Below are positions 44,406 through 54,042 of a stretch of DNA of 56,703 nt, piece by piece (position 1 is the stretch's first letter; every line of letters starts with the position of its first letter). Source of the stretch: Planctomycetaceae bacterium (lineage in GTDB: Bacteria; Planctomycetota; Planctomycetia; Pirellulales; Pirellulaceae); contig JABJJO010000194.1 of assembly GCA_018660825.1 (NCBI GenBank), positions 1 through 56,703 on the forward strand. The letters are read 5' to 3'. Under the pieces are notes generated by a model, which made no database searches, was not told where the DNA came from, and was given only the letters and a program-made list of their open reading frames with translations. The translations under genes and the position numbers were made by a program.

Positions 44406-45248
44406 ATGCAAGATTTAAACACTCCAGAACAAAACAACAACTCCACATTGGAAATCGGGCACGAAGCATTAGCTGGTTTACAACGATTGTTTGCCGAAGC
44501 AGCCAACACGTGTTCTGAACTATTGACTGCCAAATTCGACTACCCCATTGAAATCACGCTCGACCAACAAACACAACGGTCATTTCGGCAATTTGCTTAT
44601 TCGCTTGCTCCGCCGATAAACCTCATGCATTTCAAAAACCGCAAGGACCACCAAAATTGGTGGATCCAATTTGATACATCCTGCGTATCAGCCATGCTGG
44701 ATTTGATGTTCGGTGCAAAAAGTGTCGATTGGAAACCTTTAGATCGACCCGTAACCTCTGTTGAAGCAGAATTACTGCAGGCAGTCGTTGATGAAATCAC
44801 CACTGTCCTCGCTGACACATGGCGACCGGTCTGTCCAGTAGAACTTTCATTAAATCAATGGCTACACGAGTTAAACGAAATCGAAAGTGAATTCCAAGAC
44901 ATCCTCAGCAGCGACATTGTGCAATGTCGCTGGGAAATTTCCATCGACCAACGTCAAGCAGTCATTGATCTCGCCTTGCCAAGCACATTCGTAAAATCGT
45001 GGGAAAAACGTTTAACTCAGTTTCATTACGATGAACTTGAAATTCTGGCAGCCGACCAAGTCCGCGGCACGGTGATGCTTACCTTAGATGATGTCGACCT
45101 AGGAGCAATCCAAGTTGGCGAGATGATCTCAACCGGACACGCCAGTAACACTCCACTCGATATGGTTTTCGACGGTCACGACGCAATCGCCGTCCACCTC
45201 GGCTGCGTCAACAACCATAAAGCAGTCGAAATCGCCAGCGACTCATAG
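44406..45248 (+). CDS. Orphan FliM/FliN-like (SpoA domain) protein
   Basis: 280 residues from ATG 44406, with AAGGA about 10 bases ahead. The middle (about 40-165) resembles the FliM middle domain: DLMFGAKSVDW, TSVEAELLQAVVDEITTVL and ADTWRPVCPVEL. The C-terminal part (about 215-277) is SpoA/FliN-like: GTVMLTLDDVDLGAIQVGEMI and AVHLGCVNNHKAVEI. The CheY-binding motif normally at the FliM N-terminus is absent. FliM/FliN proteins form the flagellar switch, or the sorting ring of type III secretion. There are no flagellar or secretion genes around it, so it is either an isolated switch part or adapted to another role. Confidence 0.75.
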   Translation: MQDLNTPEQNNNSTLEIGHEALAGLQRLFAEAANTCSELLTAKFDYPIEITLDQQTQRSFRQFAYSLAPPINLMHFKNRKDHQNWWIQFDTSCVSAMLDLMFGAKSVDWKPLDRPVTSVEAELLQAVVDEITTVLADTWRPVCPVELSLNQWLHELNEIESEFQDILSSDIVQCRWEISIDQRQAVIDLALPSTFVKSWEKRLTQFHYDELEILAADQVRGTVMLTLDDVDLGAIQVGEMISTGHASNTPLDMVFDGHDAIAVHLGCVNNHKAVEIASDS

Positions 45249-45297
45249 GCGTTGTTTTATCTCGGTCAACAGAAAGTCAAGCCAAGACGGCCACGCA

Positions 45298-47346
45298 TCA
45301 TTTGCGCTCGAGTACCTCTTCCAGCACACCTCGGGATTTGGGAATTAACAGCAGGCCTTCGACGACAACCCACATCTGCAACAACAACGTTACGAGTCCA
45401 ATCGTCAACAACAAGTGGTCGTTATCCCAAGCCCACTCGGTGTCACCGCGCACCATTTCTAGCAGCGGATGTGCCCAACCCGAATTTTGATTGAACAATT
45501 GCCACAGCAACGCCCAAGCTGGCATGATCAGCATGATCACCATCGGAATCGCCACAAACCACACGTTAACTTTACGCCGCCAGAGGTAAAAGAAGATCAC
45601 CATTAGGGCGAGACCGGCGAGCAGTTGATTGGTCGCACCAAACAATGGCCACAAAATCAGCCCACCAGTGCCCATATCTTTTCCAGGGGCAGGGATCATG
45701 GCCATCGCTGCACCCAGTGAAACAGCAATAAATGTCGCCGTGTATTTGTTCGTCAAGGGCTTTATGTTGAGCGTTTGCCCTAGTTCTTGTACGACATAGC
45801 GTTGTAGCCGAGTGGCGGTATCAAGTGTCGTTGCGGCAAAACTGGCAACGAGCACCGCGATAATTCCAGTGGCCAATTTGATTGGTATGCCTAACGCATT
45901 GATAAAGTTCGCACCGCCATCAACAAACGCGCCAACTTTTTGGGATAGTCCAAACGTAGCCCAGCCGGTGTCGGGGTCATATTTAGTATGCCAAGCGTCT
46001 ATATTTTTTAGTATTTCGCGACCTAGTGTGATGGTGAGTGTCAGCTCTTTTCCTGCTCGCATGACCTCCACGGGGACCTTGTCTCCGACTTTGAATTTCC
46101 GCAGGGCGCTATTAAAATCTTCGATTCCATCGATTCTGTGTTTTCCCAAACCGACCACAACGTCGTTGGGTTTAATGCCTGCCTTTTCCGCCGGCCCATT
46201 AGTCGCCACTCCTGTTAGAGGCAAACCAACGGTATTGTGCGAGGAATCAGATATGTTGCCAAAAGAGGCAACATCGACGCGCATGCCTAACCCTGCACAA
46301 CAAGCAAGAATGACGATAACCGCCAGAGCACCTTCTAACAGCATGGCTCCATAACCGACATACTGCGCATCGGTTTCACAACTGATCTGTTTACTGCTCG
46401 TACCACTACTTACTACACAATGAAAACCGCTGACTGCACCACAAGCAATAGTAATAAACAAAAATGGCATGATCGGTGGGGCACCCGCCGGAGCGATTTC
46501 TGCGATCGCCGGAGCACTCGCTTGTAAATCCGTGGCACCCGTGAAACCCGCCACTGCCAAGCCCAACACTAACAACCCTAACGCCACAATAAGTTGATGA
46601 CTATTGATAAAGTCACGTGGTTGCAAAAGCGTCCAAACCGGCAGCACGGATGCAATAAAGCAATATGTCATCAACGCCAGTGTCCACACGACGACCGGGT
46701 TGCTTACAGGCAGTGCTATCGGCAGATAGTAAACTCCGACATAGATGGCAACGTAAAGTAAGCCTAGTGCCAACAACGAGGGCAACAGCAGTCCACCACC
46801 TTTGCGATAAACCCAGAAACCGATAGCAACCGCGATAGGAATTTCAATCCACACCGACAGCACCGACTCTGGATAATACTTGAATATCGAAGCGATGACT
46901 AAACCGAAAATTGCTAAGACAATCGTCAACGCAAAAAACAAAATCAACAGGAACAACAACTTTGTCCGGCGACTAATCACCCGTCCCGCAATTTCGCCGA
47001 CCGTTTGCCCTTCGTTACGCAACGACACGACCAGTGCCCCAAAATCGTGTACCGCACCAATAAAAATAGAACCAAAGATCACCCAGATCAGTGCTGGCAA
47101 CCAACCCCAAAATACAGCAATCGCCGGTCCCACAATCGGCCCAGTACCGGCAATACTTGTAAAATGATGCCCAAAAATAACCTCTTTCTTAGTGGGTATG
47201 AAATCCACATCATCTCGTAATGCTTCGCTAGGCATTGTCGCACTGGCTGATAAACCGAATATTTTATTAGAAATCCAACGCCCATAAGTGTGGTAGGCAA
47301 TGATAAAACCAATAAACGATCCAAATGCAATCAGCAGCGTAGTCAT
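45298..47346 (-). CDS. cstA: CstA-family carbon starvation protein with inserted PDZ domain
   Basis: A 682-residue membrane protein. Many helices are visible, and the CstA core is clear (HFTSIAGTGPIVGPAIAVFWGW, the DFGALVVSLRNEGQTVGE segment, and PGKDMGTGGLILWPLFGATNQLLAG). CstA members import pyruvate or peptides during starvation. Between the helix at about 335-352 and GWATFGLSQK (461) there is a soluble insert of about 100 residues holding a PDZ domain (about 370-443: GVATNGPAEKAGIKPNDVVVGLG, VEVMRAGKELTLTI). E. coli CstA has no such domain. The PDZ domain probably faces the periplasm and could bind a peptide tail or a protein partner. The gene is divergent from trxB. Confidence 0.9.
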   Translation of the reverse strand: MTTLLIAFGSFIGFIIAYHTYGRWISNKIFGLSASATMPSEALRDDVDFIPTKKEVIFGHHFTSIAGTGPIVGPAIAVFWGWLPALIWVIFGSIFIGAVHDFGALVVSLRNEGQTVGEIAGRVISRRTKLLFLLILFFALTIVLAIFGLVIASIFKYYPESVLSVWIEIPIAVAIGFWVYRKGGGLLLPSLLALGLLYVAIYVGVYYLPIALPVSNPVVVWTLALMTYCFIASVLPVWTLLQPRDFINSHQLIVALGLLVLGLAVAGFTGATDLQASAPAIAEIAPAGAPPIMPFLFITIACGAVSGFHCVVSSGTSSKQISCETDAQYVGYGAMLLEGALAVIVILACCAGLGMRVDVASFGNISDSSHNTVGLPLTGVATNGPAEKAGIKPNDVVVGLGKHRIDGIEDFNSALRKFKVGDKVPVEVMRAGKELTLTITLGREILKNIDAWHTKYDPDTGWATFGLSQKVGAFVDGGANFINALGIPIKLATGIIAVLVASFAATTLDTATRLQRYVVQELGQTLNIKPLTNKYTATFIAVSLGAAMAMIPAPGKDMGTGGLILWPLFGATNQLLAGLALMVIFFYLWRRKVNVWFVAIPMVIMLIMPAWALLWQLFNQNSGWAHPLLEMVRGDTEWAWDNDHLLLTIGLVTLLLQMWVVVEGLLLIPKSRGVLEEVLERK

Positions 47347-47437
47347 GATGGATTACTAATACCTAGAATTTTTCGAGTGTAAAATCGCTGGACTGTCAAA
47401 CACGTTGTGCGACAACAAAATATCACGATTGATAAAC

Positions 47438-47453
47438 CGCTGGTTAGCCAGCG
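47438..47453. other. 6-bp stem, 4-base loop hairpin in the cstA-trxB gap
   Basis: CGCTGG and CCAGCG pair around TTAG, in the 264-base divergent gap between cstA and trxB. A second small dyad, GTTGT/ACAAC, is at 47404-47416. On the minus strand both would lie in the cstA leader. The rest of the gap shows the trxB promoter and no gene. Confidence 0.35.
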
Positions 47454-47518
47454 ACGCTTTTACAGTAATAACAGTACCAATATTACCAGAAACTAGGCGA
47501 CTGTACCCGTTGCTGTAC

Positions 47519-47548
47519 TTCACTCACCACACATAAAACTCGTATAAT
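47519..47548 (+). promoter_or_regulatory. Sigma70-type promoter candidate for trxB
   Basis: TTCACT (47519-47524) and a perfect TATAAT (47543-47548) are 18 bases apart, about 60 bases upstream of the trxB start. Confidence 0.4.
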
Positions 47549-47610
47549 AACGGCTTTAATATAATCAACTTATGTAGTAACACTGCATCGTTAGAGAAAG
47601 AATCGTTACC

Positions 47611-48657
47611 GTGGTCGAACATGTAGTCATCATTGGAAGTGGTCCGTCTGGTTGGACCGCAGCAATTTATGCTTCCCGAGCAAGCCTTAACCCGTTAGTT
47701 TTCGAAGGCGCAATTACCGAGGAAAATCGTCAAGCTGGTACATTACCGCTCGGTCAACTCGCTTTGACAACCGAAGTAGAGAACTATCCAGGATTTCCCG
47801 CTGGCGATCTCGAAGGTTTTCTTGATAGTTCCATCGAAAAATCTCGCCGGCAATATATGGCACCACACATGAAGGAAGGTGTCAGTGGGCCAGAGTTGAT
47901 GGAACTCATGAAACAACAGGCATTGAATTTCGGTACACGCGTTATCACCGACGACATTGTCGAAGTCGATTTCGATGTACGACCGTTCAAATTGACCGCT
48001 CGCAGTGGTGACGTCACCGAAGCACATACGGTAATTATCGCCACCGGCGCAAGTGCAAACTATCTGGGGCTCGAATCCGAACATAATTTCAAAAACCGTG
48101 GCGTCAGCGCCTGTGCCGTTTGTGACGGAGCGTTACCTCGTTTTCGAGATCAACCTGTGATTGTGATTGGCGGCGGAGATTCTGCTGTTGAAGAAGCCGA
48201 TTATCTCGCCAAATTCGCCTCCAAAGTCATGTTGGTTCACCGTCGTGACGAATTACGAGCATCCAAGATCATGGCACAGCGGGCGCTGGATAATCCTAAA
48301 ATCGAAGTCATTTGGAATTCGCAGTGTGTTGAAGTCCTCGGTAATGATGAAACGGGGGTTACCGGCGCTAAATTACAAAGCACCGTGGATGACACCATTA
48401 CCGAAGTGGCCGCAACCGGCTTCTTTGTTGCCATCGGACACACGCCCAACACACCGTTTCTAGACGGCGCGCTGGACGTCAACGAAAAAGGATATGTTAC
48501 TTGGACTGAAAACCATCGCACTAACACCAGTGTCCCAGGAGTGTTTGCTGCTGGGGATGTGGCGGATGACTACTATCGACAAGCGGTCACTGCCGCTGGC
48601 ACCGGATGTTCCGCGGCGCTCGATGCAGAACGCTACTTAGCCGCCAACGGCTTATAA
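47611..48657 (+). CDS. trxB: Thioredoxin reductase
   Basis: 348 residues from GTG 47611, with AAAGAA ahead. FAD motif [10 protein letters not shown] (about 5-14), the redox pair in CAVCDG, NADPH motif [12 protein letters not shown] and the C-terminal VFAAGDVAD are as expected. A loop of about 25 extra residues ([16 protein letters not shown]) sits between the FAD segments; I believe planctomycete TrxB proteins commonly carry such an insert. It reduces thioredoxin with NADPH. Neighbouring genes do not belong to the pathway, and the promoter 5' of the gene is separate. Confidence 0.94.
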   Translation: MVEHVVIIGSGPSGWTAAIYASRASLNPLVFEGAITEENRQAGTLPLGQLALTTEVENYPGFPAGDLEGFLDSSIEKSRRQYMAPHMKEGVSGPELMELMKQQALNFGTRVITDDIVEVDFDVRPFKLTARSGDVTEAHTVIIATGASANYLGLESEHNFKNRGVSACAVCDGALPRFRDQPVIVIGGGDSAVEEADYLAKFASKVMLVHRRDELRASKIMAQRALDNPKIEVIWNSQCVEVLGNDETGVTGAKLQSTVDDTITEVAATGFFVAIGHTPNTPFLDGALDVNEKGYVTWTENHRTNTSVPGVFAAGDVADDYYRQAVTAAGTGCSAALDAERYLAANGL

Positions 48658-48744
48658 ACTTGTCGATGCGATTATTTCGTGATCGAAGTATCACGCGTGT
48701 TCATATTGATTCATTTCTATTAAAACCCAATAGGGAAACTAACA

Positions 48745-50493
48745 ATGTCTGATGCCGACCAACAGATCCAACGCAATCGCGAGATGATTCTGACAGCGAA
48801 AGAAAAAGGACTCGGCGCCACAATTGGTGCTTACACAAAGTTGTCTGGACCAGGTTGGTTGCAAAGCGCTATTACGCTTGGCGGCGGCTCACTCTCGGGT
48901 GCTCTGTTCTTGGGCGTTTTAGGCGGAACGGATATGCTGTGGCTGCAGCTCATGGCAATCATTATGGGTGTGATTATGCTCAGCGCTATCAGTTACGTCA
49001 CGTTATCGACCGGTAAGCGTCCTTTTCCTTTAATCAACGAACATATCAATCCAGCACTTGGGTGGGGTTGGCTGCTCGCAACCATCACTGCCAATATGAT
49101 TTGGTGTATGCCTCAATTTGCGCTGTGCTTTGAAGCACTTGAAAAAAACCTCATCGGTTTTGGTAACTCGGATCAATATAAGGATGCTGTTGCTGACGGT
49201 GACAACATGTATGGTTATAAAATCGGCATCTCGCTGGTATTGCTGGCAATTGCCGGCGGTATGGTTTATCTGAGTAGTCAACAAGGACTTGCGGCTAAGG
49301 CTTTTGACTGGACACTGAAAATAATGGTCGCCATCGTGGTCCTCGCCTTTTTTGGTGTGGTTACTATATTGGGTACTAGCGGAGCGTTAGATTGGGGTTC
49401 AATACTAAGTGGTTTCATTCCAGACCTCAGCCAATGGACTCAACCCGCAGGGCGAATTGCGGGGTTTGTTGACGAACTCCCGTCAAACGTCGGACAGTTT
49501 TGGAGTGAAAAGGTTGTGCAGTCACAACGTGATGTGATGATTGGCGCAGCGGCGACCGCTGTTGGTATTAATATGACTTTCTTGCTTCCCTACTCAATGC
49601 TGTCACGCGGTTGGGATAAAACATTCCGTGGCCTAGCAAAATTTGACCTCTCTACGGGAATGGCCATCCCTTATGTTCTTGTCACCAGTTGTGTCGTTAT
49701 TGCTGCCGGTTCGATGTTCCATGGTGAAATGGATGAACAATTGGGCAGCGGTGATATTGCCGTCATGAAGCAAAGCCCACTATATAGCAAAGCCAGTGAA
49801 TCACTCATCGCACGTCTTGAAATACTTGATGCCAGAACGAAAGAACTTACCCTCGAAGAAAAAGAAGTGATGATTGCAAAATTACCGGAAGAAGAAAAAC
49901 GAATCGCTGCATCGCTTGTAAAACGCAATGCTTTTCAGCTTTCAAAATCACTCACTCCTTTATTAGGTGAACGAAATGCGAATTTAGTGTTTGGCATCGG
50001 TGTCCTTGGCATGGGATTTTCATCCATTATCATTCTGATGTTAATCAACGGCTACGCATTCTGTGAAATGCTCGGTAAAAAACAAGGCGGTCGCATGCAC
50101 GTTGTCGGGTGTCTGATAGCAGGTGCCGTTGGTGCATCCTGGTGGCTTGTGTGGGACGGCGATGCCAAAATGTGGCTCGCTATCTTAGTGTCTGCATTTG
50201 GCATGATGTTGCTGCCAATTGCCTATACGACGTTCATGTTAATGATGAATAGCACTAAAATCTTGGGGACAGAAAAACCTAAAGGTAAGAGCTTACTTAT
50301 CTGGAACGTGCTGATGAGCTTTTCAGTATTAGGAGCAATCGCTGCGGCAGTTACGGCAATTTATGACAAAGCAAGCCATCCAATTGCCGGTAAAGTTGTT
50401 ATTGGTGTGGGCGTCATTTTCCTTGTTGCCATTGCAGTAACGGCAATCCAACGCAAAACGAAACCCTTTGGCGGAAAAGAAATTGATTCTTGA
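48745..50493 (+). CDS. Nramp-related membrane carrier lacking the metal motifs
   Basis: A 582-residue membrane protein with AGGGA 9 bases before ATG 48745. About eleven helices are visible, and the layout of the first ones (SGPGWLQSAITLGGGSLSGALF, then YVTLSTGKRPFPLI) resembles the Nramp/LeuT-fold carriers. The DPGN motif of helix 1 is replaced by LGGGS, and the MPH(N) of helix 6 by VGINMTFLLP, so divalent metal transport cannot be assumed. A charged soluble stretch of about 80 residues (from about 325) interrupts the second half. The gene lies between trxB and asnS. Substrate unknown; the family call is from overall pattern. Confidence 0.75.
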   Translation: MSDADQQIQRNREMILTAKEKGLGATIGAYTKLSGPGWLQSAITLGGGSLSGALFLGVLGGTDMLWLQLMAIIMGVIMLSAISYVTLSTGKRPFPLINEHINPALGWGWLLATITANMIWCMPQFALCFEALEKNLIGFGNSDQYKDAVADGDNMYGYKIGISLVLLAIAGGMVYLSSQQGLAAKAFDWTLKIMVAIVVLAFFGVVTILGTSGALDWGSILSGFIPDLSQWTQPAGRIAGFVDELPSNVGQFWSEKVVQSQRDVMIGAAATAVGINMTFLLPYSMLSRGWDKTFRGLAKFDLSTGMAIPYVLVTSCVVIAAGSMFHGEMDEQLGSGDIAVMKQSPLYSKASESLIARLEILDARTKELTLEEKEVMIAKLPEEEKRIAASLVKRNAFQLSKSLTPLLGERNANLVFGIGVLGMGFSSIIILMLINGYAFCEMLGKKQGGRMHVVGCLIAGAVGASWWLVWDGDAKMWLAILVSAFGMMLLPIAYTTFMLMMNSTKILGTEKPKGKSLLIWNVLMSFSVLGAIAAAVTAIYDKASHPIAGKVVIGVGVIFLVAIAVTAIQRKTKPFGGKEIDS

Positions 50494-50559
50494 TAGTGGC
50501 TCATCGACTTCCAAATGATATCGTCAATTCCATAACAAATAGATTATCAAGGTAACATC

Positions 50560-51951
50560 ATGGTAAAGATGACAGTATTAGCAGCTCGACAAGCACAAGC
50601 GATCGGATCGCAAGTTATGATTCAAGGCTGGGTTCGCACGCGCCGCGATAGCAAAGGCGGGTTTAGCTTCATCGAAATCAACGATGGTTCCTGTATGGCC
50701 AATCTGCAAATCATCGCCGATGCCGATCTAGAAAACTATGGATCCGAGATAACGCGTTTGACGGCTGGCTGTAGTATTAGTGTCTCCGGTGAAATCAAAG
50801 AATCCGGTGGCAAACAGGCTACCGAAATATTGGCTGCGAAAGTTGAAGTTCACGGTTGGGCAGATCCTGACGAATACCCGCTGCAGAAAAAGCGACACTC
50901 GTTTGAAAAACTACGTGAATGGGCGCACCTGCGACCGCGAACCAATACGTTTGGCGCAGTTGCCCGAGTTCGTAACCGCATCTGTAAGTCGATTCATGAT
51001 TTTTACCAAGACCGTGGTTTTCTGTACGTGCATACACCAATTATCACCGCCAGTGATTGTGAAGGAGCGGGGGAGATGTTTCGCGTTTCAACACTAGATC
51101 CCGCCAATGCTCCTCGCAACGACGAAGGCGGCATTGACTACACACAAGATTTTTTTGATCGGCCTAGTTTTCTGACAGTAAGTGGGCAACTCGAAGCTGA
51201 AATCTATGCGACTGCACTTGGCAACGTTTACACGTTCGGCCCTACATTTCGCGCCGAAAACTCCAACACGTCTAGGCATTTAGCCGAGTTCTGGATGGTT
51301 GAACCTGAAATGGCGTTCTGTGACCTCGACGGCAATATGGACTTGGCCGAAGCATTTCTTAAACAAATATTCGGCGATGTACTCGAAGATTGTGCGGAAG
51401 ACATGGCGTTTTTCAATCAACATATCGATGACACCGTATTGGAAACGCTGCAAGGAGTTGTTAAATCTGAATTTACTCGTCTTTCGTATACCGAAGCAGT
51501 TGATATTCTAGTCGCCAGTGAACAGAAATTTGACTATCAAGTCGAGTGGGGATGCGATCTACAAAGTGAACACGAACGATACTTGACCGAACAACATTTT
51601 TCGGGACCTGTGATCCTTTACGACTATCCATCTACGATTAAACCTTTTTATATGCGAGTCAATGACAACGGCAAGACCGTCCGCGCGATGGATGTACTAG
51701 TGCCTAAGGTAGGTGAAATCATCGGCGGCAGCCAACGCGAGGAACGCTTGGACGTTTTAGAGGACCGCATGCGACAACAGGACCTTGATCCCCTGGAATA
51801 CTGGTGGTACACCGACCTCCGAAAATATGGCACTGTACCGCATGCTGGGTTTGGCTTGGGACTAGAACGTGCTGTACAGTTCGCAACGGGGATGCAAAAC
51901 ATTCGCGATGTCATCCCCTTCCCACGTACACCCGGTAGTGCTGAATTCTAA
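50560..51951 (+). CDS. asnS: Asparaginyl-tRNA synthetase
   Basis: 463 residues from ATG 50560, with AAGGTA 7 bases ahead. It has the OB-fold anticodon domain (about 15-105: [19 protein letters not shown]), then the class II core: [17 protein letters not shown] (motif 1 region), [15 protein letters not shown] (motif 2) and [15 protein letters not shown] (motif 3). The absence of the bacterial AspRS GAD domain and the VEPEMAF form mark it as AsnRS rather than AspRS. It charges tRNA-Asn directly. The length is normal (E. coli 466). A candidate structured RNA follows it. Confidence 0.95.
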   Translation: MVKMTVLAARQAQAIGSQVMIQGWVRTRRDSKGGFSFIEINDGSCMANLQIIADADLENYGSEITRLTAGCSISVSGEIKESGGKQATEILAAKVEVHGWADPDEYPLQKKRHSFEKLREWAHLRPRTNTFGAVARVRNRICKSIHDFYQDRGFLYVHTPIITASDCEGAGEMFRVSTLDPANAPRNDEGGIDYTQDFFDRPSFLTVSGQLEAEIYATALGNVYTFGPTFRAENSNTSRHLAEFWMVEPEMAFCDLDGNMDLAEAFLKQIFGDVLEDCAEDMAFFNQHIDDTVLETLQGVVKSEFTRLSYTEAVDILVASEQKFDYQVEWGCDLQSEHERYLTEQHFSGPVILYDYPSTIKPFYMRVNDNGKTVRAMDVLVPKVGEIIGGSQREERLDVLEDRMRQQDLDPLEYWWYTDLRKYGTVPHAGFGLGLERAVQFATGMQNIRDVIPFPRTPGSAEF

Positions 51952-52002
51952 AATGCCAATTCGTTCTGCTAACAGATACTTTTCTCGAAACGATGAACAC
52001 AC

Positions 52003-52008
52003 TATAAT
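52003..52008 (+). promoter_or_regulatory. Perfect -10 box ahead of the structured region
   Basis: A perfect TATAAT follows the asnS stop by 51 bases. The -35 position (TTTTCT at 51980-51985, 17 bases upstream) is weak. It would start transcription near 52015, just before the inverted repeats. Confidence 0.4.
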
Positions 52009-52014
52009 CTCTTT

Positions 52015-52165
52015 CCAAATGAAGTGTGGTTGCTTGCCGCTTGGCGATGACCCACGAGGCATAAAAAATGAATGGGCTCCTGTTCGCCGAAACAGAAACC
52101 CATTCTTTGGACTGAAACAGGGCATTGCATCCATGCAAGCTCTGTGGACCCACAGCCACACCTAA
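52015..52165 (+). ncRNA. Candidate structured RNA or leader between asnS and carA
   Basis: In this 330-base gap no protein gene fits, but nested dyads do. GTGTGG (52024-52029) pairs with CCACAC (52156-52161), and GCTTGC (52032-52037) with GCAAGC (52135-52140), closing a multibranch region. Inside are GAATGGG/CCCATTC (52070-52076 with 52099-52105) with an inner CTGTT/AACAG (52080-52084 with 52091-52095), and beside the second stem CTGTGG/CCACAG (52142-52155). A smaller GCC/GGC hairpin follows the 5' arm. A TATAAT box is just upstream. It could be an independent small RNA, or a leader for carA, which starts 120 bases further on. I cannot match it to 6S, SRP, tmRNA or a known riboswitch. Confidence 0.35.
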
Positions 52166-52281
52166 AGTATCGGAACTTTCGGCCTGTCACCTTGAGCAGC
52201 ACTCAGGTTTGAAAACATTCTCTGGTATTATTTTGATATCAGAGGCATCAATCAGTTTTTTGAAATGATAATGGACAGATC

Positions 52282-53421
52282 ATGACACAAACGGCAAAGC
52301 TGGCACTCGAAGATGGAACTGTATTTACAGGCGAGTCGTTTGGATCGGCCGGAGAAATTGACGGCGAGGTTGTCTTCAATACTTCCATGACCGGATATCA
52401 GGAAATTCTCACCGATCCTAGTTACTGTGGCCAGATCGTGACGATGACGTACCCCGAAATCGGCAACTATGGTGTCAACTCGGATGATGTCGAAAGTGGT
52501 AAACCGCAATTATCCGGATTCATCGTCCGCGAAATCAGCCGCATCGCCAGCAACTTTCGCTCCGAAGGTACGCTCAGCGACTACTTAAAAGAACACAATA
52601 TTATCGCGCTCGCGGGCATTGATACTCGCGCACTTGTACGTCGCATTCGAACACAGGGTGCGATGAAAGGGATTCTCTCGACCGAAGATCTCGATGACGC
52701 AAGTTTAGTCGAAAAAGCAAAAGCTTCACCGGGACTCGTCGGACGCGACCTTGTCAAAGAAGTGCTCCCAGAACAAGAACAACAACAGTGGGATCAGACA
52801 CTGAGTGAATGGGCTCGTTTGCCACGTGAAGCAACGCCTGGTGGAGAGGAATCTTATCATATCGTAGCTATGGATTTTGGTATGAAGTGGAATATCGCTC
52901 GTCATCTAAAGGAAATGGGCTGCCGTGTGACAATCGTTCCTGGAACGGCAACCGCCGAAGAAATCATGGCACTCAAGCCTGATGGAGTCTTTCTCTCCAA
53001 CGGCCCTGGCGATCCTGAACCCGTTGATTATGCCATCAAGACAATTGGCGCATTAATCAGCCAAGTCCCCGTATTCGGCATCTGTTTAGGCCATCAGCTT
53101 TTGGCACTCGCATGTGGTGCAACGACGTTTAAGCTCAAATTTGGACATCGAGGAGCCAACCAGCCGGTGCAAAATATCGACAATGACGTCATCGAAATTA
53201 CTGCACAAAATCACGGTTTTGCGGTCGCAGAAGATACTCTACCAGAACATCTATCGATCACACATCGTAATTTGAATGACAATACAATTGCGGGAATACG
53301 ACACAAGGAATACCCAGCGTTTGGCGTGCAATATCACCCAGAATCATCTGCGGGGCCACACGACAGTCGCTATCTGTTCCAGCAGTTTTACGACAGTATT
53401 GCTGCGTTTCAGGCCAGCTAA
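52282..53421 (+). CDS. carA: Carbamoyl-phosphate synthase small subunit
   Basis: A 379-residue protein with the usual two domains: the N-terminal CPSase small-subunit domain (GEIDGEVVFNTSMTGYQEILTDPSY) and the class I glutaminase domain with the nucleophile in FGICLGHQLL and the catalytic His and Glu in VQYHPES. It supplies ammonia from glutamine for carbamoyl phosphate, used for arginine and pyrimidines. No carB is in the window. It is downstream of the candidate structured RNA, which could act as its leader. Confidence 0.96.
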   Translation: MTQTAKLALEDGTVFTGESFGSAGEIDGEVVFNTSMTGYQEILTDPSYCGQIVTMTYPEIGNYGVNSDDVESGKPQLSGFIVREISRIASNFRSEGTLSDYLKEHNIIALAGIDTRALVRRIRTQGAMKGILSTEDLDDASLVEKAKASPGLVGRDLVKEVLPEQEQQQWDQTLSEWARLPREATPGGEESYHIVAMDFGMKWNIARHLKEMGCRVTIVPGTATAEEIMALKPDGVFLSNGPGDPEPVDYAIKTIGALISQVPVFGICLGHQLLALACGATTFKLKFGHRGANQPVQNIDNDVIEITAQNHGFAVAEDTLPEHLSITHRNLNDNTIAGIRHKEYPAFGVQYHPESSAGPHDSRYLFQQFYDSIAAFQAS

Positions 53422-53465
53422 ATCTACGCTTTGTCGAGCACTCTAGAATCAACAGTAAACCTATT

Positions 53466-53912
53466 ATGAGTAAGAAAAAGCGAAAGAAAAAACGCGCCGC
53501 TTCCCAAAATAAATCGCGGTCGGCTCGCTCGCAGACAACAATGCGTACTCGCACCGTTGCCAACAGTGACGATGCACCACTGGAGTTGCTACCGGGGCAA
53601 GAAACACGTGCCGCAGAATCTGCTACCGTGGTCTGGGTACTGTGCACACTCGCGACGGCCGCTTCCTTAATGGGAACCGTTACGTTTGCAATAATCAACG
53701 CTGCCCTGGGTGCACCCGCCGACAATGGGAGAATGATGCAGATGTTACCCCAATGGTTCATGGCGGTCGGCGTTTTGACGGGGATTATTGGACTCATCGG
53801 TAATACGTTAACCCAGCGTTGGCGGAACCACAAAGCCCCGTCAATTGTGCGATTCGTTTCCGCCATCGTTTGTGCCATTGCCGTCGGCATTGGCGTTGGC
53901 CTGTGGTTATAA
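53466..53912 (+). CDS. Hypothetical membrane protein with Lys/Arg-rich N-terminus
   Basis: 148 residues from ATG 53466, 44 bases after carA. The first 25 residues are dominated by Lys and Arg (SKKKRKKKRAA); then an acidic linker and three hydrophobic helices: about 52-75 (VVWVLCTLATAASLMGTVTF), 93-113 and 125-147. Cytoplasmic N-terminus is expected from the positive charges. I do not recognise the family. The basic head could bind nucleic acid or acidic lipid. It is followed by a dyad that may end the carA transcript. Confidence 0.75.
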   Translation: MSKKKRKKKRAASQNKSRSARSQTTMRTRTVANSDDAPLELLPGQETRAAESATVVWVLCTLATAASLMGTVTFAIINAALGAPADNGRMMQMLPQWFMAVGVLTGIIGLIGNTLTQRWRNHKAPSIVRFVSAIVCAIAVGIGVGLWL

Positions 53913-53973
53913 ACATCCACCGGTCTACCCCAATCTCGAACCGGTTACCATATCCACATCGTTTGCCATAAAC

Positions 53974-53995
53974 AGAGGTTACAAATCCGACCTCT
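53974..53995 (+). terminator. Hairpin followed by a T-run
   Basis: AGAGGT and ACCTCT pair around 10 bases, and TTATTTTT follows after 6 bases, 62 bases after the small membrane protein gene. A weak Rho-independent terminator candidate. Confidence 0.35.
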
Positions 53996-54042
53996 TCAGG
54001 TTATTTTTGTAGTGTACCGATAATTTACACTAAAGATGTTCC

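Noticed and set aside
50560-51951. Aspartyl-tRNA synthetase as an alternative name for asnS
   Set aside because: There is no GAD insertion and the motif 2 form and length are those of AsnRS.
51952-52281. Long open frames on both strands across the asnS-carA gap
   Set aside because: They overlap asnS out of frame, have no ribosome binding site and show no domain pattern.
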